This document shows, piece by piece, positions 31,398 through 39,541 of a stretch of 48,222 nucleotides of DNA (its first letter is position 1; each line of letters opens with the position of its first letter). The notes under the pieces were generated by a model that searched no databases, was not told where the DNA came from, and saw nothing but the letters and a program-made list of their open reading frames with translations. The stretch comes from a virus. Where the stretch lies: IMG/VR virus record IMGVR_UViG_3300032397_000022, positions 1-48,222 of that record; one strand, given 5' to 3'. A program made the position numbers and the translations under genes.

Positions 31398-31630
31398 TTG
31401 GTGGCCTCCTTGAGAGTGCGCATCGCAGTTTTTAGAGCCTCGTAGTTAGCCCCGTCGGGATTAGCCAGGTAGCCGTCTGCCGCCAAGACGACTTCCAACA
31501 TCGACTCGCCATGGCCGTCCATCATGACCTGAAACTTCTCCCAACCGTCGATGGAAACCGCACGCTCGTCGATCCGTCTTTTTAACTTTGCTAGGCCCTT
31601 GTGCATCGGTAGAGGTGTCCTTTGTGCCAT
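31394..31630 (-). CDS. Small hypothetical protein
   Basis: A 78-residue protein from the ATG at 31630. The start directly follows a terminator hairpin, leaving little room for a ribosome-binding site, so a later start or special regulation is possible. The sequence is basic at the N-terminus (MAQRTPLPMHKGLAKLKRRI) and helical afterwards. No recognised family. Confidence 0.62.
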   Translation of the reverse strand: MAQRTPLPMHKGLAKLKRRIDERAVSIDGWEKFQVMMDGHGESMLEVVLAADGYLANPDGANYEALKTAMRTLKEATK

Positions 31631-31634
31631 GGTC

Positions 31635-31659
31635 AAAATAAAACCCGCTACGCAGCGGG
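31635..31659 (-). terminator. Rho-independent terminator
   Basis: CCCGCT and AGCGGG pair around an ACGC loop; on the minus strand the stem is followed by TTTTATTTTG. It sits between the gene ending at 31694 and the ATG at 31630, only about a dozen bases from that start. Confidence 0.8.
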
Positions 31660-31693
31660 CTTGGTATCTTATATTTTCGTTAGCCAGCAAAAA

Positions 31694-31975
31694 TCAACAA
31701 AGACCAGCGACCATGGCCAGGCGGGTGAAGCGTTCAAATTTGGAGTGGTGGACGATGAAGTCTGGCTGAAGTACCCACGACCCGTCGGCGATACACTCAG
31801 CCATGTAGCTGCGGGCAAAGGTCGAGTCCTCCCGGTACTCCAGCTCGCCCAACGGGTACTCGACCAGATACATCTTGCCAGGCTGCCCGCCTGGGAAGCG
31901 GGTCCTCAAGACGTAGACCTTGGCCGGGTTAGCGGCTAGACCCCTATAGAGTGCGGCTAGACTGCGATCTGACAT
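31694..31975 (-). CDS. Small hypothetical protein
   Basis: A 93-residue protein with GAAGGGAAGGG upstream of its ATG. It is alpha/beta-like (VYVLRTRFPGGQPGKMYLVEYPLGELEY), with no known motif. It lies downstream of the primase-helicase, after a probable terminator, so it may be transcribed by read-through or from its own promoter. Confidence 0.7.
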   Translation of the reverse strand: MSDRSLAALYRGLAANPAKVYVLRTRFPGGQPGKMYLVEYPLGELEYREDSTFARSYMAECIADGSWVLQPDFIVHHSKFERFTRLAMVAGLC

Positions 31976-32054
31976 GTTAGACCCTTCCCTTCTCTTAGCT
32001 TAAACATTAGCACTTGACATGGCCCGTGACTAGGTATCTTGCGACTTAGCAGGC

Positions 32055-32111
32055 CCACACAAAAGAACAACCGTACCGGGGCTGTGACATACAAGCCAGG
32101 GGTGCGGTTGT
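32055..32111 (-). terminator. Probable long-hairpin terminator after the primase-helicase gene
   Basis: ACAACCGTACC (32067-32077) and GGTGCGGTTGT (32101-32111) pair along 11 bases with one G-U, with an inner GGCT/AGCC stem. On the minus strand TTCTTTTGTG follows. One arm is a copy of the dispersed GTGCGGTT motif. Confidence 0.6.
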
Positions 32112-32135
32112 CTAGTGGCGTTTTCACCTAGAAAA

Positions 32136-34001
32136 CTAGAGCATCGATAAAGCCTGAGGCTCGCTGCCGTCTTCGTTGCTGCGGGCCAGTGAGAAGTTTA
32201 ACTTTGAGACACTGCCTAGCGGCAAGGCCGCGTCCACAGCGGAGTCTACAGGTGGCGCAGCGACTTCAAACAGACACCGCTTGGTTGCCTCGTAGCGCAG
32301 CCATACCTGTCCGCCCTTGCCGCCGATGTCCCTGCACTTCTCGATCTCAAGTCGAGCCAGCCCGTCGATGTGGTTGAGGTTCAAGTAGTTGTCGGCATCT
32401 TGAAACAGTTGGGCTGCGCCCTTCTGATGCCCGCTGTTGACGACCTGCCCAGCTTCGATCTTAAGCGGCTGCCAGACCACCAGCGAGTGGATGTCGTACT
32501 CTTTGCCGATGTCCATGATGCGACCGTAAGCCTGGATCTTTTGCTGCGTCGCTATGTTCATCGACGTCCTCGGCATGATGTAGTCAAGATTGTCGACGAT
32601 GATCAGCTTGCAACCTTCTTGGGCCATGATTTCCATTTCAGCTATGACCTCGGTCCACTTGACCGAGCTGCCGTTGAGCTGACTGACCAGCAGGTAGCGC
32701 GAGATCTCGGCCATCTGGCTAGGCGAACAGTAGCCACGAATCTGCTCTTTGATCTTGCTTGCGATTGAAGTCTTGTCGCCCTCCAGCGTGATGATCCCAG
32801 TCTTCACTTGGCTAGCCGCTGCGTGGATGCCCCACTGCGTCACGATCGTCGTCTTGCCCGTGCCGGAAGGGGCCAAGACCCCGGTCGTCTGCGACGGCTT
32901 AAGTCCTCCGTCTAGTAGCTCAGTCAGCAGCGGCCACGGCGTGTCGCAGATCGCTACCGGCCTGACCGCTTCGTCGTCTTTCGTCAAGTCCATCCAGTGA
33001 CTATTAGCAGCCACGGGGGCGTGGGTCTTGGCTGCTGTCGACATTCGCGTAAAGCCGACCAGGGCTGCCTCGATCATCTTTGGGGTGAGCGTTAGCCCAA
33101 GGTCGCTGTGCCAGGCGTTTAGATCCTTAGCCGGCATGTGGACCCGTGCCAGTCGGTCAGGTCCCAGGGCTGCAAAGAACGCCTCGGCGCAAAGATCACC
33201 GGCCTTGTCCATGTCGCTGGCGATCCACACTTCCCAGTCGTCAGGGATATAGCGCAGCATCCTGGCGACATCGACATGGCTGGCACCGTTGGGAAGTGAG
33301 AAGACATTGCGCAGCCCAATCTCGTAGGCGGTCATGGCATCAAACTGGCCTTCAGCGATCAAGACCCGCTTAGGACCCGCGAGGTCTAGCAAGTGATTGC
33401 CTAGCAGTAGATTAGTCTCACCGCCCTGGATCTCAAACCAGTCAGACGTCTTGGCTGCTGCTCGGTCGATGCAGACCCGTAGGCGCGAGTTACACAAGGA
33501 CCACTCACCGGCCTGGTCCCTAGCGTAGAGCGGCCACCTAAGGGCCTTCGGTCCCATCGTCGAGACGCGCCAGTCGTAGAGCGTGGCGTCACTAAAGCCA
33601 CGGGCATGAAGGTAGGCCAGCAGCTCTGGGTAGTGGCCATCGACCACGGGGCGGCGTTGGTGCGCGAAGCCCTTAGTCCTCATCTCGCGCCAGCCCTTGT
33701 CGATCTTTTGCCTGCACAGTTCTGGAGGCTCAAGGTAGCGATCGTCCTCGGCCAGCGGGCTACCAAACGCCCTGGTCAGGGTAAAGAAGTTGCCCTTGGC
33801 CTGACACGCCCAACAAAACCACAAGCCCGTCTGCGTGTTGACCGTCGTCGCTGTCGACTCCTTGGTGCGAGCGCACGACGGGCAAGGGGTGATCCTGATG
33901 TTAAGACCCTCACTAGATTCGACTTTCCTAGCGTGCAGGGACAGAAAAGACAGAACCTCACCCGGCCTCGGGGCACGGTACTCAGCTTTAGGACGATACA
34001 T
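32136..34001 (-). CDS. T7 gp4-like DNA primase-helicase
   Basis: A 621-residue bifunctional replication protein; the ATG at 34001 with AGGTAG upstream is preferred to a longer overlapping start. A zinc-binding domain (Cys40, Cys43, Cys63, Cys66) is followed by a TOPRIM primase (AEGQFD with Glu217, SDMDKAG with Asp263 and Asp265). A RecA-type helicase has Walker A APSGTGKT (377-384) and Walker B LIIVDNLD (466-473). It primes and unwinds DNA at the fork. No phage DNA polymerase gene is visible, so it probably loads the host polymerase. Confidence 0.93.
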   Translation of the reverse strand: MYRPKAEYRAPRPGEVLSFLSLHARKVESSEGLNIRITPCPSCARTKESTATTVNTQTGLWFCWACQAKGNFFTLTRAFGSPLAEDDRYLEPPELCRQKIDKGWREMRTKGFAHQRRPVVDGHYPELLAYLHARGFSDATLYDWRVSTMGPKALRWPLYARDQAGEWSLCNSRLRVCIDRAAAKTSDWFEIQGGETNLLLGNHLLDLAGPKRVLIAEGQFDAMTAYEIGLRNVFSLPNGASHVDVARMLRYIPDDWEVWIASDMDKAGDLCAEAFFAALGPDRLARVHMPAKDLNAWHSDLGLTLTPKMIEAALVGFTRMSTAAKTHAPVAANSHWMDLTKDDEAVRPVAICDTPWPLLTELLDGGLKPSQTTGVLAPSGTGKTTIVTQWGIHAAASQVKTGIITLEGDKTSIASKIKEQIRGYCSPSQMAEISRYLLVSQLNGSSVKWTEVIAEMEIMAQEGCKLIIVDNLDYIMPRTSMNIATQQKIQAYGRIMDIGKEYDIHSLVVWQPLKIEAGQVVNSGHQKGAAQLFQDADNYLNLNHIDGLARLEIEKCRDIGGKGGQVWLRYEATKRCLFEVAAPPVDSAVDAALPLGSVSKLNFSLARSNEDGSEPQALSML

Positions 34002-34024
34002 GCTTAGTCTACCTATCGTTATTT

Positions 34025-35059
34025 TTATCGGGGGCGTGGCCCACACTGCGGCACGACGTCGCCGAATGCAATCTTAAGATGTTCTTGAACCTCGCTGTCT
34101 TGATCATACGCTGAAAATTCGGTCTCTGAAGTGATGGCATTAAAATGCTTGGCAAAGAAGCTGGGCTGCTTGTCTAAGGTCGCCCAGTTGCGATGCCCGA
34201 CTCTGATGTCAAACTTCGTCCCGCCCGTGGTCCCACAAAAGATGTACCAGGCCAGGCAAGCCCGCTTGCCGCCTTCGTTCTCAAGAATCTTGACCAGCTC
34301 TTGGCGCATTCGCTTAGCCGTCGGTGCTAGAGACGCGGTCGGGCCATACCAGACGGGCATCTGGTCAGGACGACCTTTTTGGACTTGGGCCACGGTCCAG
34401 ATCTTGGCCGCCCCGTCGATGAATAGCTCTGACAGCCTGAGCCACTCCAGGCGCTCGCGGCGCTGGCGGTCTTTCTTGTCCGAGTCGGCACCGGCCTTTA
34501 TTTGCGTCCACGGGTCCACCTTAGCCTTCGCCTCAGGCTCACTACTTACCGGGGCTTCTAGGTGCGGTTTTGGCGGCGTAGCGGGCATCGTGTCGCTAGA
34601 CTGATGCCCGCCGTATGGCTCGGTCGAGTCAAAGCCTTGAAAGTCGCTGTCGCACCCGTCGCGCTCGTCGCCCAGGTCCTTGGCCCTTGCCCAGAATCTT
34701 TTCATCTCGTCACGCTTAAAGGCGGTCTTCCCGGCTAGGCGCGATGATAGCTCTGGATGGACGACGACGACGTTGCTGGCATCGTGAGCGTGACTGACTT
34801 TGATGGTCCCGTACTGGGCCAGAAGACGCAGGCGCAGCGAGACGTCATTACGCAAGACGCCGTGGCTGCCGATCGACTTGGCTAGCTGGCGCTCGCTGGC
34901 CCGTGCCCCGCCAGAAGCAGGGTCTTTGATAGGCCAGTGTAAAATAGAGTCGACCAGCAGCAGCGTCACTGGATCGCCAAGTACGGGGCCGTCGACTGAT
35001 CCGACCGTACGGGCTAGGCCGCTGAGGAAAACTGACAAGACGTTTTGTTGGATGCTCAC
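34025..35059 (-). CDS. Probable replication initiation / helicase-loader-like protein
   Basis: A 344-residue protein starting at a GTG with AAGGTGATCA upstream; its start overlaps the stop of the preceding gene (GTGA). The N-terminal 100 residues (HWPIKDPASGGARASERQLAKSIGSHGVLRNDVSLRLRLLAQYG) resemble a winged helix. A low-complexity linker (about 120-185) leads to a helical C-terminal domain (FFAKHFNAI). This layout and the place just before the primase-helicase are typical of phage replication initiators, but no named family is certain. Confidence 0.6.
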   Translation of the reverse strand: MSIQQNVLSVFLSGLARTVGSVDGPVLGDPVTLLLVDSILHWPIKDPASGGARASERQLAKSIGSHGVLRNDVSLRLRLLAQYGTIKVSHAHDASNVVVVHPELSSRLAGKTAFKRDEMKRFWARAKDLGDERDGCDSDFQGFDSTEPYGGHQSSDTMPATPPKPHLEAPVSSEPEAKAKVDPWTQIKAGADSDKKDRQRRERLEWLRLSELFIDGAAKIWTVAQVQKGRPDQMPVWYGPTASLAPTAKRMRQELVKILENEGGKRACLAWYIFCGTTGGTKFDIRVGHRNWATLDKQPSFFAKHFNAITSETEFSAYDQDSEVQEHLKIAFGDVVPQCGPRPR

Positions 35060-35328
35060 TGATCACCTTCTGGTCGCGCTTCGAGTTGCCTAGCAATTAT
35101 TCGCAGCTCGTCTCCCAGGCCCAGGCAACGCATCATCATCGTTGTGACTTGAAAGCCGTAGTTAGATTCCTCAAGGGAGTCGATCATAGCGAAAAATTCT
35201 GGACTACCTTCCGTAAATATCAGGATGTCGCACTCGCCGTGTGGGCGTTGAACGACGATATAAATATCCTTCGGGGCTTCAATCTTGCTTGCCGGTTTCT
35301 TCTTGGCTGTTTTCTTTTTCTTGGCCAT
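35056..35328 (-). CDS. Small protein with a Lys-rich N-terminus
   Basis: A 90-residue protein with the ATG at 35328. It starts with a basic tail (MAKKKKTAKKKPASKIEAPK) like two other proteins of this phage, then a small alpha/beta domain (IYIVVQRPHGECDILIFTEG, then LEESNYGFQVTTMMMRCL). It lies between an SSB-like gene and the initiator-like gene, so a nucleic-acid-binding role in replication is plausible. Confidence 0.68.
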   Translation of the reverse strand: MAKKKKTAKKKPASKIEAPKDIYIVVQRPHGECDILIFTEGSPEFFAMIDSLEESNYGFQVTTMMMRCLGLGDELRIIARQLEARPEGDQ

Positions 35329-35355
35329 GGCGTAGAGGGTCCTTAGGTGGTGGGT

Positions 35356-35392
35356 AAAAAAAGGCGGGGCCAAGAATCTTGACCCCGCCTTT
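35356..35392. terminator. Strong bidirectional-looking terminator
   Basis: GGCGGGG and CCCCGCC plus an inner CAAG/CTTG stem form a long hairpin flanked by AAAAAAA on one side and TTTACT on the other. On the minus strand seven T residues follow, a strong rho-independent signal after the SSB-like gene. Confidence 0.9.
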
Positions 35393-35403
35393 ACTAGATA
35401 GAT

Positions 35404-35419
35404 CTAGTGACCTCACTAG
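35404..35419. repeat. Short inverted repeat CTAGTGA-CC-TCACTAG
   Basis: Perfect seven-base arms around CC, close to further CTAG elements, lie between the terminator and the stop of the SSB-like gene. It may be a protein-binding site. Confidence 0.5.
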
Positions 35420-35438
35420 ACCCATCTAGGGACTACGA

Positions 35439-35954
35439 TCAAAAAGGTACGCCGCCAGCAGGGCGGTATGGCTGACTAGGAGAACCAGACGTCGGAGCTT
35501 TGGTCATCCCTAGCTTGCCGCGTACACTGCCAGCCGACCCGACCAGAGACGGCGGGTTGACATAGATCACGACTTTGCCCGAGTCCTTAGTGGATGCGAC
35601 GACTCGCAGCTCGGCCCGCGCACCGACGCAAGACGACAGGGCTTGCAGCCAGTCCTCGTAGCTGTCTGGCTCAGGCTGGCCAAGGTCGACGACCATCTTT
35701 TTGCGGTAGCTGAGAGCCATGAGAAATTTGGTCTCGCCTAGCTTTTGATAGTCCGATTCGTCGAGGTCCCAAATCCCGTGGGTGATCTTTTGCCCGCTGT
35801 CGGTTTCAAAGATCAGATCAAAGATCGACTTGCCTTCGTGGACCCGCTCGACGATGTCCATCAGGGTCACGGCGTAGACGCCTGGCTTCGGTGGCGAGTA
35901 GCCGCCGACGTCTTGGCTTTTTGCTTTGGACCAGAGATTTTTTAACTCGCTCAT
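35439..35954 (-). CDS. Single-stranded DNA-binding-like protein
   Basis: A 171-residue protein. The N-terminal about 120 residues (YAVTLMDIVERVHEGKSIFDLIFETDSGQKITHGIWDL) look like the OB-like fold of DUF669/SSB-type phage proteins, followed by a Gly/Pro/Ser-rich tail ending in GGVPF, similar to the C-terminal PF tip of SSBs. It lies just after the Sak4-like recombinase, its usual partner. A strong terminator follows it. Confidence 0.65.
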   Translation of the reverse strand: MSELKNLWSKAKSQDVGGYSPPKPGVYAVTLMDIVERVHEGKSIFDLIFETDSGQKITHGIWDLDESDYQKLGETKFLMALSYRKKMVVDLGQPEPDSYEDWLQALSSCVGARAELRVVASTKDSGKVVIYVNPPSLVGSAGSVRGKLGMTKAPTSGSPSQPYRPAGGVPF

Positions 35955-36910
35955 GTGGATGCCTTTACAGTGAAGCCAAGTGTCTTGGCGTTGGTGAGAT
36001 ACGCATCAGATAGCATCGACCAGATCACGGACGGGTCGGCGTTAGGCGCTTGGATGACGATGTCGCCCAAGGATGACAAGACACCCGTGCGGTCTTTGGC
36101 CGCTGAGTTGGGGCGGTTCTGAAAGTTGATCACATGCTGACCCGCCGCGTTCTTGTGGACATAGCCCATCGCGTCGACGATCCCGTCAAGATACTGGGCC
36201 TGCTTATTGCCCCGAAACGTAGGGACTACGCAGTCGATCTCGATCGTACCGATGCGGCCCTTGGCCTCGCGCTTCTCGGTGGCACAGTGAGTAAGAAAGC
36301 TAACGCCCACGGTGTCCATCAAAAGGCGCAGCTTGTCTTCCCAAACCAGGCGGATCTGCTTCCACGTTTTCCCGAAGTCATTCTCTGGCGGGTAGGTGAC
36401 ACCCTTAGCCCGGCAGACTGCATCGAGGCAGTAGCCCGCCAAGTTGTCGACGATGTCGATAGCGACGGAGCGGTAGGGAAGGTCGCCCCTAGCTTTAAAC
36501 TCGACGAGTTCGTCGATGACCGCCTCGAACGTCGCCCAGTCTCTCACCTGCACGGACGGGACCCGCAGGAAGCTGGTGCCCGGCTCTGTCGAGATGAACA
36601 TCGTGTCGGGCCTACCAGCGACCAGCGACGTCTTGCCGACGCCTGGTGTCCCAAAGATCAAAACCGTTAGCTCGTCAAGAGGCGGGATAGCCAGCTCACC
36701 GCGTCCTCTAAGGACCTCGGGGAGAAACTTAAAGCCGTGTAGACGGGGGCCTTCAGTGGCCGTTTCTGGCGCCGTGGTGGTCGGGTCTGGACCGAATGGG
36801 ATCTCGTCATCTCGGATCGGCACTATGACAGGGTCGACTGCTTGGACCGACGGGGGCCGCAGCGCACCTAGCCGCGCACCTAACCTTTGTCCTTTCGCTT
36901 GATAGCTCAC
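35951..36910 (-). CDS. Sak4-like (AAA_24) recombination ATPase
   Basis: A 319-residue P-loop ATPase. Walker A is IFGTPGVGKTS, Walker B is SVAIDIVDNLAGY, and a later FLTHCATEKREAKG segment matches the sensor region of Sak4/RecA-like phage proteins. The start is a GTG with AAAGGAG upstream, right after the stop of the regulator gene. Its start is also followed closely by the SSB-like gene. Sak4 proteins promote single-strand annealing with a phage SSB. Confidence 0.85.
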   Translation of the reverse strand: MSYQAKGQRLGARLGALRPPSVQAVDPVIVPIRDDEIPFGPDPTTTAPETATEGPRLHGFKFLPEVLRGRGELAIPPLDELTVLIFGTPGVGKTSLVAGRPDTMFISTEPGTSFLRVPSVQVRDWATFEAVIDELVEFKARGDLPYRSVAIDIVDNLAGYCLDAVCRAKGVTYPPENDFGKTWKQIRLVWEDKLRLLMDTVGVSFLTHCATEKREAKGRIGTIEIDCVVPTFRGNKQAQYLDGIVDAMGYVHKNAAGQHVINFQNRPNSAAKDRTGVLSSLGDIVIQAPNADPSVIWSMLSDAYLTNAKTLGFTVKAST

Positions 36911-37141
36911 TCAGATGCTCCTTTGTTTGATGCGTGGGATGACGCGGTCGAGGATCTCGCTTAGCTGAGCGATCGAGGCAGACGGGACATAGCGAGTCCC
37001 ACTGACCGAGTAAGCCTTCAGGCGTCCTGAGCGGATTAGGTTTTCGATCGTCCCCTGAGATAGCCCGCTACGCTCGGTGAAGTCCTTGACGGTCAACATT
37101 GCCGGTACACCTCCGCTAGCATTGTCTTTTGCTTGTTCCAT
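36911..37141 (-). CDS. Excisionase-like helix-turn-helix protein
   Basis: A 76-residue protein with GAGGACAAAAG before the ATG. Residues 16-60 (LTVKDFTERSGLSQGTIENLIRSGRLKAYSVSGTRYVP) match MerR/excisionase-type winged HTH domains: the turn SGLSQGTI and the wing SGTRYV. It is first in the minus early operon and divergently placed to the plus operon, so it may regulate both. No integrase is seen. Confidence 0.82.
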   Translation of the reverse strand: MEQAKDNASGGVPAMLTVKDFTERSGLSQGTIENLIRSGRLKAYSVSGTRYVPSASIAQLSEILDRVIPRIKQRSI

Positions 37142-37176
37142 CTTTTGTCCTCAAAGTGCCACAAGTTGGCTTTATG

Positions 37177-37196
37177 TGTTGAAACTTACATCAACA
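37177..37196. promoter_or_regulatory. Candidate operator dyad TGTTGA-N8-TCAACA
   Basis: Perfect six-base arms (37177-37182 and 37191-37196) centre on the gap between the HTH regulator and the divergent plus-strand operon. This is a natural site for the HTH protein. Further ACAAG/GACAA repeats lie close by. Confidence 0.45.
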
Positions 37197-37259
37197 TGCG
37201 ACAAGATGCCAATAATTAAATCGAAGTCGGACAAAATATCACCATGAAGGATGGATCTC

Positions 37260-37478
37260 ATGATCTGGCAATTAGCGGGACGGACTCCAACGGGTGAGGT
37301 GCGCTACCGCACTTACACGCAGTCACAGAAGCGGGCCGATTCTTTCGCCTTAATCCCGCCTTTTGACGACGTCACTTTTACGGCTACCTTGGCCAAAAGC
37401 AGATCGCTGAAGCTGATCCCAGTCAAGACAGGGACCCGCCTTTGTCGGCACCTGAGAAAAGAGTGGTTTCTCATATGA
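37260..37478 (+). CDS. Small early protein of the plus operon
   Basis: A 72-residue basic protein; the ATG at 37260 with AAGG about nine bases upstream is preferred over the ATG at 37251. It is the first gene of a compact plus-strand operon in which each stop overlaps the next start. The sequence (MIWQLAGRTPTGEVRYRTYTQSQKRADSFA) is beta-like with many Arg/Lys. Family not recognised. Confidence 0.68.
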   Translation: MIWQLAGRTPTGEVRYRTYTQSQKRADSFALIPPFDDVTFTATLAKSRSLKLIPVKTGTRLCRHLRKEWFLI

Positions 37479-37726
37479 CCATCTACCCGAATTCTCATGT
37501 CGTGATTACAACCAAGCTGCGCGGCGTGGCTGACGAGATCTCGACGTGTCTTAATTCCTTTGGCCGGTGGGATAGCGTCGTCGTACCCAGCGGGCTTAAA
37601 TGGATGGTCATGCTACCCGGGCAAGATAGCCCCGAGATCAAGACCTATATGCACGGCTTTCTGGACGGCTGGCTGACGTCGTCGAGGTTGTTTTCTGACA
37701 AGCTGAAAGCGAGCGGGGGCATATGA
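37475..37726 (+). CDS. Small hypothetical protein
   Basis: An 83-residue protein whose ATG overlaps the previous stop (ATGA at 37475-37478). The sequence (MTIYPNSHVVITTKLRGVADEISTCLNSF then GFLDGWLTSSRLF) is alpha/beta-like. Its own stop overlaps the ATG of the RuvC-like gene. It is probably an accessory of recombination or replication by context. Confidence 0.68.
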   Translation: MTIYPNSHVVITTKLRGVADEISTCLNSFGRWDSVVVPSGLKWMVMLPGQDSPEIKTYMHGFLDGWLTSSRLFSDKLKASGGI

Positions 37727-38262
37727 AGGTAGCGGGTATAGATCCAGGCCGCAAAGGATGCCTTGTCGTCGTCGATACGGCCACGACCAAGGGCCATGCT
37801 TACAAGCTGGCTTACGACAAGGCGGGTCATCTCGACTGCGTCGGGCTAGTCGAGTTTTTAACCATGGCCAAGCCAGGCGCACTGATCATCGAAAAAGTCT
37901 CGGGCTTTCGCGGGTCGGGGGCTACCCAGACCTTTAGCTTCGGCTTTGCCTGCGGCGAACTAAACGCCGTCGTCACAAGCTGGGCCAGCCACTATCACGC
38001 CTCGCTGGTCTATGTCTTGCCGCAGAGCTGGCAGAAAGTAGTCCACGTTGGCACACCGCAAAAGCAGCCCGCCAAGGACAAAAGCCTGCTGGCCTACCAG
38101 AGACTTTTCCCGCACAAGCCTTTTTCCCGTGGTGCCAAGGGCGGCAAGGTCGATGACAACCTTGTCGATGCCCTGCTGATCGCAACCTACGGCGTCTTAA
38201 AGATCGCTAACAGCACCATCCGGCTTTGGGACATAGACCTTCATAAAAGGACTTCGATATGA
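37723..38262 (+). CDS. ruvC: RuvC-like Holliday junction resolvase
   Basis: A 179-residue RNase-H-fold nuclease. The acidic active-site segments are GIDPGRKG (Asp7), LIIEKV (Glu58, with Lys instead of the usual following residue) and DDNLVDALLIATYG (Asp about 144 and 149). A conserved LPQSWQKVV segment lies before it. It would resolve branched DNA before packaging. It overlaps genes on both sides (ATGA). Confidence 0.85.
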   Translation: MKVAGIDPGRKGCLVVVDTATTKGHAYKLAYDKAGHLDCVGLVEFLTMAKPGALIIEKVSGFRGSGATQTFSFGFACGELNAVVTSWASHYHASLVYVLPQSWQKVVHVGTPQKQPAKDKSLLAYQRLFPHKPFSRGAKGGKVDDNLVDALLIATYGVLKIANSTIRLWDIDLHKRTSI

Positions 38263-38414
38263 CGAACGACCACCTCTATTTCAAGGACCTAATCATCATG
38301 ACCTCGATCGCTGGCTTGTCTGTTAGTATTTTATTTCTAGCCTTTGTTCTTAAGCAGACCAAGAAAAGACCGCCGTCGTTGCAAGATCGGCTGTGGAGCG
38401 GGATCATCAAATAG
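38259..38414 (+). CDS. 51-residue single-pass membrane protein
   Basis: This short gene overlaps the RuvC stop (ATGA at 38259-38262). The product has one hydrophobic helix (IAGLSVSILFLAFVL, about residues 17-31) and a basic C-terminal tail (KQTKKRPP). Coupling to RuvC supports that it is real. It may be a small inner-membrane protein made early in infection. Confidence 0.7.
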   Translation: MTNDHLYFKDLIIMTSIAGLSVSILFLAFVLKQTKKRPPSLQDRLWSGIIK

Positions 38415-38431
38415 CAGCAAAGGGGTTTCTT

Positions 38432-38644
38432 ATGTTTGGAAGTCGCATTCGGATACCGAACAACATGCCGCCAAGGCCAAGGCCGTCGACTAAAGAGGTC
38501 GACCTAAACGCCGCTCATGCCGAGATGTCGACCATGCGTAGCGTCTACAGCCTGCTCAAGCAGCTTAATCCTGACGCCCGCAAAAGGGTCATCGACTATA
38601 TCAGCAATCTGCTGGTGCAAGAGTCGAAGGCCGAGGACCTATAA
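38432..38644 (+). CDS. Small basic hypothetical protein
   Basis: A 70-residue protein from the ATG at 38432 with AAAGGGG upstream. The N-terminus is basic and Pro-rich (PNNMPPRPRPSTKEV), followed by a helix (SVYSLLKQLNPDARKRVIDYI) that resembles the 'LxPxxRxRVLxYI' motif of small phage proteins. Its stop shares a base with the next ATG. Confidence 0.7.
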   Translation: MFGSRIRIPNNMPPRPRPSTKEVDLNAAHAEMSTMRSVYSLLKQLNPDARKRVIDYISNLLVQESKAEDL

Positions 38645-38799
38645 TGAACGAAGCCACCGCCCAGGTGATCCCGTCGTGCGAGACCTACCCGACGCCGTGC
38701 GATTACCCGTTTAATCAGATGGCCGCTCTCATGATCTTTGTCGGCATCGTGCTGACGCTGGTGACTCAAATCCTAGCCAAGAGTCTTCGAGATGACTAA
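38644..38799 (+). CDS. 51-residue single-pass membrane protein
   Basis: Starts with TAATG coupling and overlaps the following start by eight bases. It has a Cys-containing polar N-terminus (SCETYPTPCDYPF) and one hydrophobic helix (MAALMIFVGIVLTLVTQIL). The two Cys before the helix suggest N-out topology with a disulphide. Function unknown; the plus operon thus encodes two small membrane proteins. Confidence 0.68.
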   Translation: MNEATAQVIPSCETYPTPCDYPFNQMAALMIFVGIVLTLVTQILAKSLRDD

Positions 38800-39304
38800 C
38801 TACATCGACCGCGCCATCGCCATCAACGTCATGGGGGTCGACCTTAATCCGCCGCTTGGCTACAAGATGACGAAGGTGGGGCGGGCACTGATCTTGATCC
38901 ACGAGTACGAAGGCCGCATCTCGCTCGTCGATGGCACGACCATAGGCCAGCCATGCCTCGACGAGATCCCGCAGCCTGAGGGCACTAGCGCCTACGCTGA
39001 CAGGGCTGCCTGGTATGTCGCCAAGGTCGTGATGGCTAAGGACCCGAGCATCAAGTCGCAGATCGCCGAGGTGCGCTACCAGGCCCCGCCCTACTCGACG
39101 AGCCTGGCCTTAGCTTGGAGCATCGTCGACAAGGTCGGTAGCGGTGGGCTGATGGCCTTCCCGTCGCATGGCCAAGACCCGCGCCACATCGTCTATCAAG
39201 CCTACCTGATTCATAACGCCAAAAAGTATCTGTGCCAGCACGAGCAGGCCCCGATGGCTATCTGCCGCGCAGCAATGAAGATGCTAGACGGGCGGGCTAA
39301 GTGA
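38792..39304 (+). CDS. Hypothetical phage protein
   Basis: A 170-residue protein overlapping genes at both ends. It has an alpha/beta composition with segments such as ADRAAWYVAKVVMAKDPSI and YSTSLALAWSIVDKVG. The pattern resembles small phage proteins that cluster with replication genes, but I cannot name a family. No catalytic triad is visible. Confidence 0.75.
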   Translation: MTNYIDRAIAINVMGVDLNPPLGYKMTKVGRALILIHEYEGRISLVDGTTIGQPCLDEIPQPEGTSAYADRAAWYVAKVVMAKDPSIKSQIAEVRYQAPPYSTSLALAWSIVDKVGSGGLMAFPSHGQDPRHIVYQAYLIHNAKKYLCQHEQAPMAICRAAMKMLDGRAK

Positions 39305-39540
39305 AAAAAATAGACGAGATCTGGGCCTTCGTCTCAGTCGATCCGGTCTTACAGGAGGAAGGCATCGCGGGCCTTCAAACCGACAGGGGCACCTTCCCGC
39401 TCGTCTTCTCTAGCTACGAGAGCATGACCAAGTTTATGCCCGATGCCCAGCAGCTTGCCGACGACGCTGGTATCACGATCTTGGTGAAAAGATACACGAC
39501 AACCGGAGTCGTCCATGTCGTCAAGTCAGAGCGCCACTAG
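39301..39540 (+). CDS. Small hypothetical protein, last of the plus operon
   Basis: A 79-residue protein; the GTG start overlaps the preceding stop (GTGA). The sequence (DEIWAFVSVDPVLQEEGIAG then GITILVKRYTTTGVVHVV) is alpha/beta-like and acidic. It converges with the glycosyltransferase-like gene, whose stop lies two bases away. Confidence 0.7.
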   Translation: MKKIDEIWAFVSVDPVLQEEGIAGLQTDRGTFPLVFSSYESMTKFMPDAQQLADDAGITILVKRYTTTGVVHVVKSERH

Positions 39541-39541
39541 G

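Noticed and set aside
36911-37141. Temperate lifestyle from the excisionase-like HTH protein
   Set aside because: No integrase, repressor or attachment site was recognised; HTH proteins of this type also occur in lytic phages as regulators.
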